A stretch of DNA of 64,000 nucleotides from Pelolinea submarina (GTDB lineage Bacteria; Chloroflexota; Anaerolineae; Anaerolineales; Anaerolineaceae), in contig NZ_AP018437.1 of the NCBI RefSeq assembly GCF_003966975.1, positions 1,054,001 through 1,118,000 on the forward strand, written 5' to 3'. The translations under genes and the position numbers were made by a program. Below the pieces are notes generated by a model. It was not told where the DNA came from and did no database searches. It was given only the letters and a program-made list of their open reading frames with translations. Below are positions 46,002-55,115 of the stretch, piece after piece; position 1 is the stretch's first letter, and each line of letters begins with the position of its first letter.

Positions 46002-47345
46002 ATGATTGGTTTAAACGAGGAATTAAAGTTACGAGAAGCACAAGGTAATCCGGTTGTAGTCGGTTTGATTGGCGCCGGTCAGATGGGCACGGATATCGTG
46101 GCCGAGACCAGCATGATGAAAGGCTTGGACGTACGCATCATCGCAGACGTCAACCTGGAACGGGCAAAAGAAGCTTTCAAGATCGCCCTCATGGAAGGCG
46201 AGGTTGTGGTGGCTGAAACCGCCGAAGCGGCCGACAAGGCTTTAGCTTCCGGCAAGCTGGTGGCGGTCAATGATTACCGCATATTAGCGGACGTCAAGAA
46301 CATCGACGTGGTCATCGAAGCCACAGGCGTGCCGGAAATCGGCACGCGCGCCGCGCTGCGCAGTGTCCGCAACGGCCATGACCTGGCTATGATGAACGTG
46401 GAAACCGACATTACGGTCGGCCCGCTGCTGCGCTTCTACACGGAGAAAAAAGGACAGGTCTACGCGTTAGCCGCTGGTGATGAACCGGCCGCCTGCAAGG
46501 AACTGTATGATTTCGCCGACGCCATCGGTTTCACCGTCGTGGCTGCCGGCAAGGGCAAGAATAACCCACTGGACCGCCACGGCACGCCGGAAGACCCGGC
46601 CATTCAAAAAGAAGCCGCGCGCCGCGGACTGAGCCCCAATATGCTGATCGAATTCATCGACGGCTCCAAGACCATGATCGAAATGGCGGCTGTTTCCAAC
46701 GCCACCGGCCTGGTGCCGGACGTGCGCGGTATGCACGGCCCCCAGACCGACCGCGATCATCTGCACCAGACTTTTGCATTGAAAGAGGACGGCGGTATCC
46801 TGAACAAGATGGGCGTGGTCGACTTCGGCGTCGGCCGCGTGGCCCCCGGTGTGTTCCTGATCGTGCGCACCGACCACCCGCGCCTGCGCGAGGCTATGAT
46901 CCTGCGCGATATGGGGAACGGCCCATATTACACGCTCTTCCGCCCCTTCCACCTGTGCAGCATCGAAGTGCCTTTAACCTGCGCCATGATCGCGCTGCGC
47001 AAGAAATCCAACATGGTTCCTCTAGACCATCTGGTTTCGGAAGTGTTCGCGGTAGCCAAGAAGGACCTCAAACCCGGCGACGAGCTGGATGCCATCGGCG
47101 GCGTGTGCTATTACAGCTTGATCGACACCTACGAAACTTCGCGCAAGGAAAACCTGCTGCCCATTGGCCTGGCCAAAGACGCGGTGGTCAAGCGCGATAT
47201 CAAGATGGACGAGCCCATCACCATGGACGATGTGGACGTGAAGCATGCCAACGTTTATAAACTGTGGGATTTGCAGAATCAATGGATGTCCGGCGCGATC
47301 GACGATGAAGAAGCCTTCCGTCTGGTCGACGCGCTTGAATGCTAA
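46002..47345 (+). CDS. DXR-like (DRL) family oxidoreductase with SAF domain
   Basis: 447 residues. An N-terminal Rossmann fold (GLIGAGQMG, 21-29) resembles homoserine dehydrogenase. The middle part has AAGDEPAACKELYDFA, KGKNNPLDRHG and GVGRVAPGVFLIVRT. The C-terminus (about 355-440) is SAF-like (LPIGLAKDAVVKRDIKMDEPI). This is the architecture of the DRL family, first described in Brucella as an alternative 1-deoxyxylulose-5-phosphate reductoisomerase. From memory, sugar-acid oxidoisomerases such as the apionate enzyme belong to the same group. A role in rearranging the carbon skeleton of a catabolic sugar (phosphate) is therefore plausible, but activity cannot be fixed from sequence. It lies mid-operon between the dehydrogenase and the FGGY kinase. 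Confidence 0.7.
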   Translation: MIGLNEELKLREAQGNPVVVGLIGAGQMGTDIVAETSMMKGLDVRIIADVNLERAKEAFKIALMEGEVVVAETAEAADKALASGKLVAVNDYRILADVKNIDVVIEATGVPEIGTRAALRSVRNGHDLAMMNVETDITVGPLLRFYTEKKGQVYALAAGDEPAACKELYDFADAIGFTVVAAGKGKNNPLDRHGTPEDPAIQKEAARRGLSPNMLIEFIDGSKTMIEMAAVSNATGLVPDVRGMHGPQTDRDHLHQTFALKEDGGILNKMGVVDFGVGRVAPGVFLIVRTDHPRLREAMILRDMGNGPYYTLFRPFHLCSIEVPLTCAMIALRKKSNMVPLDHLVSEVFAVAKKDLKPGDELDAIGGVCYYSLIDTYETSRKENLLPIGLAKDAVVKRDIKMDEPITMDDVDVKHANVYKLWDLQNQWMSGAIDDEEAFRLVDALEC

Positions 47346-47358
47346 GGAAAGTTAAGCT

Positions 47359-48864
47359 ATGGCACTGATTGGGTTAGACATTGGCACAACCGGCAGCAAG
47401 GCGCACGTCTTCAGCGACGACCTGAAGCTGCTGGCCAGCGCCAGCCGCGAGTACGCGGTGGACATTCCGCACCCCATGTGGGCGGAACAGGACGCCGAAA
47501 AAGTATGGACGCTGGCGCAAGAGTGCCTGCGCGAAGCGATTGCCAAAGCCGGTATTGATCAGGCCGCAGCCATCAGCTTCTCCGTGCAGGGCGAAGCGGT
47601 CGCGCCGGTGGATGCGCAGGGCCGCGCGCTGCGGCCTATGATCCTGGGTATGGACACGCGCACCGGTAAAGAGAACGAGTGGCTGAAAGAGAAATTCGGC
47701 GCGCGCGAACTCTTCAACATGACCGGCATGCCCGCCAATGTCAATAACACCCTGCCCAAATTACTCTGGCTGAAAAACAACGAACCCGCGCTTTGGAAAG
47801 AAGCGCACCAATTTTTGCTGTACGAGGATTTCATCATCAGAAAGATGACTGGCAAAGCGGCCATCAGCAAGTGCCTGGCCTCGCGCACGCAAGTTTACGA
47901 CCTTGAAAAGGACGCCTGGTCAACCCCCATTCTGGACGCGATTGGTTTGGAGCCGGGGCGTCTGGCGGAAGTTCGGCCCTCGGGCTATAACGCCGGACAA
48001 ATGAATGCCGATCTTTGCAGCGAACTGGGCCTGAAGAACCAGCCCATCGTGGCCGTCGGCGGCCACGACCAGGCCTGCGGCGCGCTGGGATCGGGGCTGA
48101 CCAAACCCGGGCTGGCCATGGTCTCCACCGGCACCGCTGAAGTGGTGGAGGTGGCCCTGGCGACTCCGCACCTGAACGACGACCTGTATGCGGGCAACAT
48201 GTCCGTGTACCTGCACACTTTCCCCGGACTTTACGTGGTCATGACGCTCAACCAGAGCGGCGGCTTTGTGCTGCGCTGGTTCCGCGATACCTTCTGCCAG
48301 TTTGAGATGAAAGCCGCTCAACAGGGCGGCGGGGACGCCTACGACTTGGCGCTGCAGGGCGCCGGCGCCGGCCCGTCTCCCGTCATGCTGCTGCCGCACT
48401 TCTCCGGTTCCGGCACGCCCACCTTCGACATCGCCTCCAAAGGCGCGCTGGTGGGCCTGACCTTCGGCACGACCAAGGCGGATGTGGCCAAAGCCATCCT
48501 GGACGGGCTGACATTGGAACTGCGCCTGAATTTGGAGATCCTGCAGAAAGGCGGCATCGTCATCGACGAGCTGCGCGCCATCGGCGGCGGAGCCAAATCG
48601 GAGCTGTGGCTGCAATTGAAAGCCGACGTGACCGGCATCCCGGTGGCGGCGCCGGAAGTGACTGAAGCAGCCGGCATGGGCGCGGCCATTCTGGCCGGCG
48701 TGGCGGCGGGTGTCTTCAGCGACCCGACCACGGCCATCAACGACCACATGAAGATCAAGAAAGTGTACCAACCCAACCCTGAAACCAAAGCGCTCTACGA
48801 TGAACGCTATGAACTGTACCAAGAGTTATATCCTGCAGTTAAGGAAATCAACCACAAACTTTAA
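47359..48864 (+). CDS. FGGY-family carbohydrate kinase (xylulokinase-like)
   Basis: 501 residues, the family length. The phosphate loop DIGTTGSK (7-14), the substrate region SFSVQGEAVAPVD, the catalytic base D237 in GGHDQACGALGSG and the ADP-binding AIGGGAKSELWLQLKADVTG are all present. FGGY kinases phosphorylate ketoses or polyols, usually at a primary hydroxyl. It follows the DRL gene by 13 bases and precedes the isomerase by 13. With that isomerase and a class II aldolase in the next unit it could form an isomerase-kinase-aldolase route as for fucose or rhamnose. Confidence 0.9.
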   Translation: MALIGLDIGTTGSKAHVFSDDLKLLASASREYAVDIPHPMWAEQDAEKVWTLAQECLREAIAKAGIDQAAAISFSVQGEAVAPVDAQGRALRPMILGMDTRTGKENEWLKEKFGARELFNMTGMPANVNNTLPKLLWLKNNEPALWKEAHQFLLYEDFIIRKMTGKAAISKCLASRTQVYDLEKDAWSTPILDAIGLEPGRLAEVRPSGYNAGQMNADLCSELGLKNQPIVAVGGHDQACGALGSGLTKPGLAMVSTGTAEVVEVALATPHLNDDLYAGNMSVYLHTFPGLYVVMTLNQSGGFVLRWFRDTFCQFEMKAAQQGGGDAYDLALQGAGAGPSPVMLLPHFSGSGTPTFDIASKGALVGLTFGTTKADVAKAILDGLTLELRLNLEILQKGGIVIDELRAIGGGAKSELWLQLKADVTGIPVAAPEVTEAAGMGAAILAGVAAGVFSDPTTAINDHMKIKKVYQPNPETKALYDERYELYQELYPAVKEINHKL

Positions 48865-48877
48865 AAGAGGTGAATGT

Positions 48878-50290
48878 ATGAAGAAAAAAATGACCATAGC
48901 TGTTATGTACGGAAACCGCGATTTCTTCCCGGATGAATTGGTTCTGGAAGCGCGCAAGGATATTGAAGAATTGTTTGCGGAATTCGACCTGAACATGGTT
49001 GCGCTGCCGGCGACTGCTTCTAAAAACGGCTCGGTGGAAACCTGGGCGCATTCCAAAGCGTGTGCGGAACTTTTCAAGAGCCACCGCGAAGAAATTGAAG
49101 GTGTACTAATCTGCATGCCCAACTTCAGCGATGAAAAAGGCGTGGTTGATACCCTGAAATTGTCCCAGCTGAATGTGCCGGTCCTGGTGCAAGCCTATCC
49201 GGATGATCCGGTGGATCTGCCTATTGAGCGCCGCCGCGATAGCTTCTGCGGCAAGATTTCCATCTGCAATAACCTGCGTCAGTACGGTTTCAAATACACC
49301 CTGACCAGCGAACATACTTCGCATCCCAAGTCGGAAAGCTTCAAGAAAGACTTCGCCAACTTCCTGGGCGTTTGCCGGGTGGTGAATGGCCTGCGCACGC
49401 TGCGCGTGGGCGCCGTGGGCGCGCGACCGCTGGCTTTCAACACCGTGCGCTTCAGCGAAAAGTTGCTGGAACACTACGGTATCAGCGTCAAAACCATTGA
49501 CCTGTCCGAATTAATCGGCCAGACCATGCGTATGAAGGATGACCGCAAGGAAGTCAAAGCCAAGCTGGATGAAATCAACGGCTACATCCCCACCAAAGGC
49601 ATTCCCAACGATCCAATCGTGCGCATGGCCAAGTTCGCCGTCGCGTTGGAAGAGTGGATGGATTTCCAGGATATTACTGCCACCGCGCTGCAATGCTGGG
49701 ATTCCATTCAGCAGAATCTGGGCATCAACCCCTGCACGTTGATGAGCATGATGAGCGACAAACTGCTGCCTTCCGCCTGCGAAGTGGACGTAACCGGCGC
49801 GGTTTCCATGTATGCCCTCACCATGGCGACGGAAAAACCGGCCGCTTTGATGGATTGGAACAACAACTACGGCGAAGACGCCAATAAGTGCGTGTTCTTC
49901 CACTGCGGCAACTGGCCGAAATCACTTTATCCGGATGCCACCATGCGCAACGCCGAGATCCTGGCGACCACGCTGGGTGAAGAGAACACCTACGGTGCCA
50001 TCAACGGCCGCGTTCCCGCCGGCCCGATGAGCTTCGCGCGCATCTCCACCGACGACGTGGACGGCGTGATCCGAGCCTACACCGGCGACGGCATCTTCAC
50101 CGACGACAAATTGGAAACCTTCGGCAGCCGCGCGGTGGTGCAGGTGCCCGAACTGCAGAAACTGATGAAGCACATCTGCCGCAACGGTTTTGAACACCAC
50201 GCCGCTTTCACCAACGTGCACGCGGCCGAGATCATCAACGAAGCCTTCAGCAACTACATGGGCTGGGAGACTTATTACCATCAAGGATAA
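48878..50290 (+). CDS. L-fucose/L-arabinose isomerase-family protein
   Basis: 470 residues. Long single-chain isomerase with the FucI/AraA-like fold: an N-terminal Rossmann-like region (about 1-175, MYGNRDFFPDE and LICMPNFSDEKGV), a middle domain (VGAVGARPLAFNTVRFSEKLLE) and a C-terminal barrel (PSACEVDVTGAVSMYAL, FFHCGNWP). The E in ACEVDVTG and the D/H residues around MDWNNNYGED and FFHCGN fit the manganese-dependent ene-diol site. It would interconvert an aldose and ketose. The ATG at 48878 follows AAGAGGTG; an in-frame start at 48800 would overlap the kinase. Only distant from true FucI/AraA, so the sugar is not known. Confidence 0.82.
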   Translation: MKKKMTIAVMYGNRDFFPDELVLEARKDIEELFAEFDLNMVALPATASKNGSVETWAHSKACAELFKSHREEIEGVLICMPNFSDEKGVVDTLKLSQLNVPVLVQAYPDDPVDLPIERRRDSFCGKISICNNLRQYGFKYTLTSEHTSHPKSESFKKDFANFLGVCRVVNGLRTLRVGAVGARPLAFNTVRFSEKLLEHYGISVKTIDLSELIGQTMRMKDDRKEVKAKLDEINGYIPTKGIPNDPIVRMAKFAVALEEWMDFQDITATALQCWDSIQQNLGINPCTLMSMMSDKLLPSACEVDVTGAVSMYALTMATEKPAALMDWNNNYGEDANKCVFFHCGNWPKSLYPDATMRNAEILATTLGEENTYGAINGRVPAGPMSFARISTDDVDGVIRAYTGDGIFTDDKLETFGSRAVVQVPELQKLMKHICRNGFEHHAAFTNVHAAEIINEAFSNYMGWETYYHQG

Positions 50291-50298
50291 ATAAAACC

Positions 50299-51387
50299 AT
50301 GGAAAATACGCCAGTCAAGATTTTCCTGAACGACGGCAATATCACCGCCTGCAAGCAGAAAGTGGTTGAAAACGGAAGACTTTCCGTCAGCACTTTCCGC
50401 TACGCATCCGGGGTGGCCGCGCTGGAAATCAGCAACGCCAAAGGGCATTTCATCAGCCTGCCTTTCCATGGTCAACAAATCTGGGACGCCGCCTTTAATG
50501 GGCGGCGTTTGACCATGCACTCGCCGGTACGCGAACCACTGCCAACGCGCGAGTTTTTGGCCAACATGGGCGCGTTCCTGTTCCATTGCGGCATGTCGGC
50601 CATGGGTTCGCCCGGGCCGGAAGACACGCATCCGCTGCACGGCGAGCTGGTCAATGCCGCTTACCTGAGCGCCTACCTGGACGCGGGCGAGGATGAGCAC
50701 GGCCGCTTCATCGGCGTGGGCGGCGAGTACAACCACGCCATGGCTTTCGGCATCCACTACAGCGCGCAGCCATATGTGCGGTTGTATGAGGATGAAACGC
50801 TCATGCACATTTCCATGCGGGTCAGGAACCTGAACAAGACTCCCATGGAATACATGTATCTGGCGCATATCAACTTCCTGCCGGTGGACCAGGGCCGCTT
50901 TGTGTATTCGGCCGACCCGGCCAAGGGCCAGGTGCGCGTACGCGAGAACCTGCCGCCCTCCATGAGCCCCTCACCGGAGCTGGTGGCATACGTCAAAGAA
51001 TTGATTGACCATCCCGAAAAGCATCACGTGCTCGACCCCAAACTGCCGTACGACCCCGAGATCGTGTTCCTGATTGATTATCAGGCCGACGCGCAGGGTT
51101 GGGCGCACGCCCTGCATGTCCACCCGGACGGCAGCGCCGATTACGTCAGCCATAAACCCGCGCAGTTAGACACCGGCATCCGCTGGATTTGCCGCACGCC
51201 AAATCAGGAAGCGTTGGGCATGGAGGCCGGAACGGCCGGGCCGGAGGGCTACACCGCCGAAAAGAAAAAGGGCAAGGTAAAAGTGCTGGCGCCCGACGCG
51301 GAATTCCTGTGCGAATACAAAGCCGGTTTGGTGGATGCGGGCCAGGTGCCCGGAATCGAAAAGAAGATCAACGATATTCTGGCTTGA
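50299..51387 (+). CDS. DUF4432 family protein (aldose epimerase-like)
   Basis: 362 residues with the beta-rich galactose-mutarotase-like layout of DUF4432. Conserved pieces include FISLPFHGQQIWDA, HCGMSAMGSPGPEDTHPLHGEL (His-rich, probable active-site strip), YMYLAHINFLPVD and the C-terminal GMEAGTAGPEGYTAE. Such proteins are thought to epimerise or mutarotate a pathway sugar. It starts 8 bases after the isomerase and thus likely prepares the anomer used by it. No biochemical function is established for the family as far as I recall. Confidence 0.8.
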   Translation: MENTPVKIFLNDGNITACKQKVVENGRLSVSTFRYASGVAALEISNAKGHFISLPFHGQQIWDAAFNGRRLTMHSPVREPLPTREFLANMGAFLFHCGMSAMGSPGPEDTHPLHGELVNAAYLSAYLDAGEDEHGRFIGVGGEYNHAMAFGIHYSAQPYVRLYEDETLMHISMRVRNLNKTPMEYMYLAHINFLPVDQGRFVYSADPAKGQVRVRENLPPSMSPSPELVAYVKELIDHPEKHHVLDPKLPYDPEIVFLIDYQADAQGWAHALHVHPDGSADYVSHKPAQLDTGIRWICRTPNQEALGMEAGTAGPEGYTAEKKKGKVKVLAPDAEFLCEYKAGLVDAGQVPGIEKKINDILA

Positions 51388-51410
51388 TTGAGGAGCTTGG
51401 ATTCATCGCA

Positions 51411-51440
51411 GCCGCGGTTTTCCGAGAGGAGAACCGCGGC
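51411..51440 (+). terminator. Hairpin between the DUF4432 and M24-like genes
   Basis: Perfect 9-bp GC-rich stem GCCGCGGTT (51411-51419) and AACCGCGGC (51432-51440), 12-base loop, followed by ATCTCCTC rather than T residues. More likely an internal processing or attenuation hairpin than a full terminator. Confidence 0.5.
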
Positions 51441-51480
51441 ATCTCCTCAGTTGAGCTGGTTATCATTTCAAGGATGATGC

Positions 51481-52593
51481 ATGGAAGATTTGAGCGAAAG
51501 AATACGGATAGATGCCGCAGTTAAAAGGAAGAAAGTCCGCGAATACCTGCAGCAGAACAACTTGGACGGCCTGCTGATCAGTACGCGCGAACATTTTGCT
51601 TGGGTGACCGGCGGCGGTGACAGCCATGTGGTGTTCAATTCCAACGTGGGTTTTGCCACTCTGGTCATCACGCGCGACAAGGCTTATCTGGTGGCGCAAT
51701 CCATGGACGCCCAGCGCCTGCTGGCTGAACAAGCAGACGGGCAGGGCTACGAATTGGTAGTCATGCGCTGGTACGACGGCGATGTGCGCCAAAAAGCGCT
51801 CGAATTGGCCGGCAAGCAGGTCGCTTCGGATATGGACTTTCCCGGTACGGTCAACGTATACAATGATCTGGTGGACTTGCACTATCCGTTGAGCGAGCTG
51901 GAAATGGAACGCACGCGTTGGCTGGCGGCGGAAACCGACCGGCTGTACACGCGCTTCGCGGAAACCGTTAAACCGGGTCAAACCGAACAGGAGATCGCGG
52001 CGCGCTTCCATGCCGCCCATTTGGCGGCCGGCATGCAGGTGGACGTGCTGATCGTGGGCAGCGACGAACGCTGCTTCCAGTACCGCCATCCCATCCCGAC
52101 CGCGAAAAAGCTGGAGCGCTACCTGATGCTGCACACTGCGGCACGGCGCTGGGGGCTGCACTGCAACCTGACGCGCTTCATCCATTTCGGCGAACCCGGC
52201 GCGCAGATACGCAAGGTTTACGACGCGGCGGCGGCTGTGGAGGCGCGCGTGTTCCAAATGCTGGAGCCGGGGCTGCCCTTCGCGGATATCCTCAAGGCGC
52301 AAAAAGAATGGTACGCCGAACAGGAGTACCCGGAAGAATGGCGCAATCATTTTCAGGGCGGGCCGACCGGTTACGTGATTGTGGATGCCGGGCGCTGCTT
52401 GACCGATAAGGTCGTGCAGGTGAACCAGCCTTATGAGTGGTTTATCACTGTGACCGGCACCAAAATGGGTGAGTTGAGCCTGATGACCAATGCCGGTTTG
52501 GAGATTGCCTCGTTCGCATCCTCTACCTGGCCGGGCATGGAAATCACAACGGAAAAAGGAAGCATCATCGTTCCGGATTTACTAGTCCGATAA
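51481..52593 (+). CDS. M24 (creatinase/aminopeptidase P) fold protein lacking metal ligands
   Basis: 370 residues. The N-terminal creatinase-type domain (about 10-140, VREYLQQNNLDGLLISTREHFAWVTG) and a C-terminal pita-bread domain (about 145-365) are recognisable, with H203 in YRHPIPT. At the places where M24 peptidases have two Asp ligands, the sequence reads LMLHTAARRWGLHCNLTRF (H218 and N229 instead). The GHGxG motif is replaced by GGPTG (293-297). It is therefore unlikely to be a metallopeptidase; a metal-free hydrolase such as creatinase, or a binding protein, is possible. It ends unit A, after a 93-base gap containing a hairpin. Confidence 0.75.
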   Translation: MEDLSERIRIDAAVKRKKVREYLQQNNLDGLLISTREHFAWVTGGGDSHVVFNSNVGFATLVITRDKAYLVAQSMDAQRLLAEQADGQGYELVVMRWYDGDVRQKALELAGKQVASDMDFPGTVNVYNDLVDLHYPLSELEMERTRWLAAETDRLYTRFAETVKPGQTEQEIAARFHAAHLAAGMQVDVLIVGSDERCFQYRHPIPTAKKLERYLMLHTAARRWGLHCNLTRFIHFGEPGAQIRKVYDAAAAVEARVFQMLEPGLPFADILKAQKEWYAEQEYPEEWRNHFQGGPTGYVIVDAGRCLTDKVVQVNQPYEWFITVTGTKMGELSLMTNAGLEIASFASSTWPGMEITTEKGSIIVPDLLVR

Positions 52594-52602
52594 ACCTTCT
52601 CA

Positions 52603-52625
52603 GGGAAATGCGCTCAGCATTTCCC
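52603..52625 (+). terminator. Terminator-like hairpin ending unit A
   Basis: Perfect 9-bp stem GGGAAATGC (52603-52611) and GCATTTCCC (52617-52625) with a 5-base loop, 10 bases after the M24-like stop. No T run follows, so termination may be partial. Confidence 0.6.
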
Positions 52626-52742
52626 ATCCATTATGCATAGTTTATCTTTTGATTAAATGAATCCTCAGCGGGGAAAATGGAGGATTATTATTTATTTAAA
52701 TTTCCTGGTACGGAAAATTAACTCACAAAAATACTGTTAATT

Positions 52743-52780
52743 ACAAATGTTATTGACATATGTCAGTTATTGGTTACAAT
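52743..52780 (+). promoter_or_regulatory. Promoter of unit B with shared regulatory block
   Basis: TTGACA (52753-52758), 16-base spacer, TACAAT (52775-52780). The block ACAAATGTTATTGACA (52743-52758) that includes the -35 box is identical to 61115-61130 in front of the ABC operon. The -10 surroundings are also alike (TGGTTACAATTAC here, TGGTTATGATTAC there). Confidence 0.75.
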
Positions 52781-52811
52781 TACACCGAAGTAAATTTAAT
52801 ATGGAGAAATC

Positions 52812-53423
52812 ATGAAAAAGATTAGTGAAAGATTAACGATACCCGAATTGATTATTTACGTTGCGAAATTTATGTTTGAACGTGAATTAACCGATATTGC
52901 CGGCGGCAACATCAGTGCTGTAGATGGCGACACCGTTTACATGACCCCCACTTTGGCTGGAAACCAGTGGCATTGGGATATTGGTGCCGATGATGTTGTG
53001 GTCGGTTCACTCTCAAATATTGACGAAATGAAGAAAAACCCCCGTTTTTCAAGAGAAGGTTTATCCCATCTGGCGATTTATAAAGCTTACCCCTTCGTTG
53101 GCGCGGTCATTCACGCGCATCCCAAGTACATCCTGCCCTTCACGGCGAATAACACACCCATCCCGCCGGTATTGAATTCCTCCAAGAGTTTCGGCACGCT
53201 GCAATATCATGCTGAAGCGCCGGCTTATTCCCAGGAACAAGCCGACCTGATTGTCGGTATGTTGAAGGATAATCAAGATCAGATGAAGACCAAGGCAGCC
53301 GCGGTTTTGATGCCGCGCCATGGCGTCATTCTGGGCAGCCCCGACCTGATCACGGCTTTGGATTGCCTGCAGCGCATGAACACCAATGCGTTCTCCGTAA
53401 TGGCCCAAAAGTGGATTAGCTAG
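52812..53423 (+). CDS. Class II aldolase (fuculose-phosphate aldolase-like)
   Basis: 203 residues of the class II aldolase/adducin family. Zinc ligands H101 and H103 (VIHAHPKY) and H170 (MPRHGV), and the likely catalytic E82 (FSREGLSH), are present; GGNISAVDGD is the phosphate-binding region. These enzymes split ketose-1-phosphates into DHAP and an aldehyde, or act as epimerases or decarboxylases. GGAGAAATC precedes the ATG. It is the first gene of unit B. Confidence 0.88.
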   Translation: MKKISERLTIPELIIYVAKFMFERELTDIAGGNISAVDGDTVYMTPTLAGNQWHWDIGADDVVVGSLSNIDEMKKNPRFSREGLSHLAIYKAYPFVGAVIHAHPKYILPFTANNTPIPPVLNSSKSFGTLQYHAEAPAYSQEQADLIVGMLKDNQDQMKTKAAAVLMPRHGVILGSPDLITALDCLQRMNTNAFSVMAQKWIS

Positions 53424-53444
53424 GAAAAACGAAAGATTTTTATT

Positions 53445-54377
53445 ATGATTCTTACCGTTTGTCCAAACACAGCCATGGATAAGATATTCCGCATCCAGGA
53501 ATGGACCCCCGGAATTCCCATGCGCACCAATGACTGGGCTGTCTGCGTGGGCGGTAAAGGGCTCAACTCTTCCGTCGTATTAAGCCAGCTCGGTGTCGAA
53601 ACGGTTGGATTGGGATTCTTCGCCGGAAAAACCGGCGAAGAATTGGTTGATCTGTTGAAAGGTTATGGCATCATCCCCGAACCGGTATGGGTCGGCGGCC
53701 ATAACCGCATCGCGCATGTCATCGCAGAAGAAAAAACCCAAATCCACAGCCACGTTATTGTTGGCCAGGTGGAAGTCAATGAAGCCCAGAAGCGCGAATT
53801 TGTGGAGAAATTTACCCAACGCGTTAAGGAAGCAGACTGGGTGATTTTTGCCGGTTCGTTACCGCCATCCCTGAACGATGATTTTTACATCGAGCTGATT
53901 AACATCGCCAAGGCCGCCGGTAAACCCACCATGATCGATTCGCAAAAACAATACATGCTGGAAGCCATCAAAGCCAAACCCAATGTGGTTAAATTGAACC
54001 ACGAAGAATTTGAATGGACCTTCGACCGCAAAGTAAAGGACCTTGCTGACCTCATCAGACAAGCTCGTGAAGTCCGTGCGGAAAAAGACCTGGAATCCTT
54101 TGTGATCACCATGGCCAAGGACGGCATGCTGGCCTTCACCCCGGAAGGGGACTTCCTCACCAAAGCACCGCTGCAGAAGGCTGTCAACGCAGCCGGCGCC
54201 GGCGATTCCGTTTCTTCCACTCTGGCCTGGCGCTTCTCGCTGGGCGAAGGTTGGGAAGCGGCCTTGAAGTGGGCCGGAGCGGTCAGCGCTGCTACTGTGT
54301 TGACCGAACGCACCGGTGATGTGGTTATGTCGGATGTAGACCGGATTTATAAAGACGTAACTGTCACAAAAATATAA
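53445..54377 (+). CDS. PfkB-family kinase (1-phosphofructokinase / tagatose-6-phosphate kinase-like)
   Basis: 310 residues. The N-terminus MILTVCPNTAMDKIF, the GGKGLNSS substrate/anion motif (36-43), FAGSLPPSL and the catalytic NAAGAGDS with D254 place it in the FruK/LacC branch, which phosphorylates sugar phosphates. In the usual route the product would be a ketose bisphosphate cleaved by an aldolase. It follows the class II aldolase by 21 bases and precedes the cyclase by 39. The substrate is not determined. Confidence 0.87.
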   Translation: MILTVCPNTAMDKIFRIQEWTPGIPMRTNDWAVCVGGKGLNSSVVLSQLGVETVGLGFFAGKTGEELVDLLKGYGIIPEPVWVGGHNRIAHVIAEEKTQIHSHVIVGQVEVNEAQKREFVEKFTQRVKEADWVIFAGSLPPSLNDDFYIELINIAKAAGKPTMIDSQKQYMLEAIKAKPNVVKLNHEEFEWTFDRKVKDLADLIRQAREVRAEKDLESFVITMAKDGMLAFTPEGDFLTKAPLQKAVNAAGAGDSVSSTLAWRFSLGEGWEAALKWAGAVSAATVLTERTGDVVMSDVDRIYKDVTVTKI

Positions 54378-54416
54378 AAACATCATTTAATCTTAAAAGA
54401 ACAGTCCGGAGTAAAA

Positions 54417-55115
54417 ATGAAAATAAAGAAAATTTACGAGTTATCCCATCGTATTGACCCCGATAAGGAAGAATACCGGCTGGAAATCGATAGTCGTCAA
54501 GTGGAAGGCTGGGAGCAGTTCGCGAAATATCCGCGGCTGCCTGAAGCCCAATATCTGATTTCGGAAATTACGCTTTGCACGCATGTAGGCACTCATATTG
54601 AGCTGCCTTTCCACCATGATAAGGATGGATTGGATGCTGCGGATTTTCCGGTTGAAAATCTGGTAGGCGAAACCGTGGTGCTGGATATTTCCCGATTCGG
54701 AAACAACGAAGAAATATCACGGGCTGATTTGATTAAGATTGCGGATGGAAAAATCCAGCCGGGCGATATCCTTTTCTTTTACACCGGATTGGATGTAAAT
54801 TATTACACTCCCCGCCAGCATGACCGTCCGTATTTTGCTACGGACGCGATTGGCTGGCTGATTGATGAGGCAAAAATTAAACTAATGGGCGTGGATACCT
54901 CGGGCCATGAGATCCGCCATCAGGATAGCTCACCGGTCATTGGCCAACCCAATCATGAATTGCTCCTGGGTTCCGGTATTCCCCTGATAGAGTACCTGAC
55001 CAACCTGAAGCCGTTGATGGGTAAAAGGTTGTGGACCTTTACACTGCCGGTGCGCATGATCGGCGCCGAGTCGTTCCCGGCGCGTGTGATTGCCGTGGAT
55101 TGGGAGGAAGCATGA
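54417..55115 (+). CDS. Cyclase-family (kynurenine formamidase-like) hydrolase
   Basis: 232 residues. The metal motif HxGTHxDxPxH appears as HVGTHIELPFH (H56, H60, E62, H66), with Glu in place of the usual Asp. GVDTSGHE is a second conserved piece. Family members open amides, lactones or formyl groups with Zn or Mn. Here, a sugar lactone hydrolase is a reasonable guess. Its stop overlaps the ATG of E1 alpha (ATGA), so it is tightly coupled to the dehydrogenase complex. Confidence 0.82.
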   Translation: MKIKKIYELSHRIDPDKEEYRLEIDSRQVEGWEQFAKYPRLPEAQYLISEITLCTHVGTHIELPFHHDKDGLDAADFPVENLVGETVVLDISRFGNNEEISRADLIKIADGKIQPGDILFFYTGLDVNYYTPRQHDRPYFATDAIGWLIDEAKIKLMGVDTSGHEIRHQDSSPVIGQPNHELLLGSGIPLIEYLTNLKPLMGKRLWTFTLPVRMIGAESFPARVIAVDWEEA

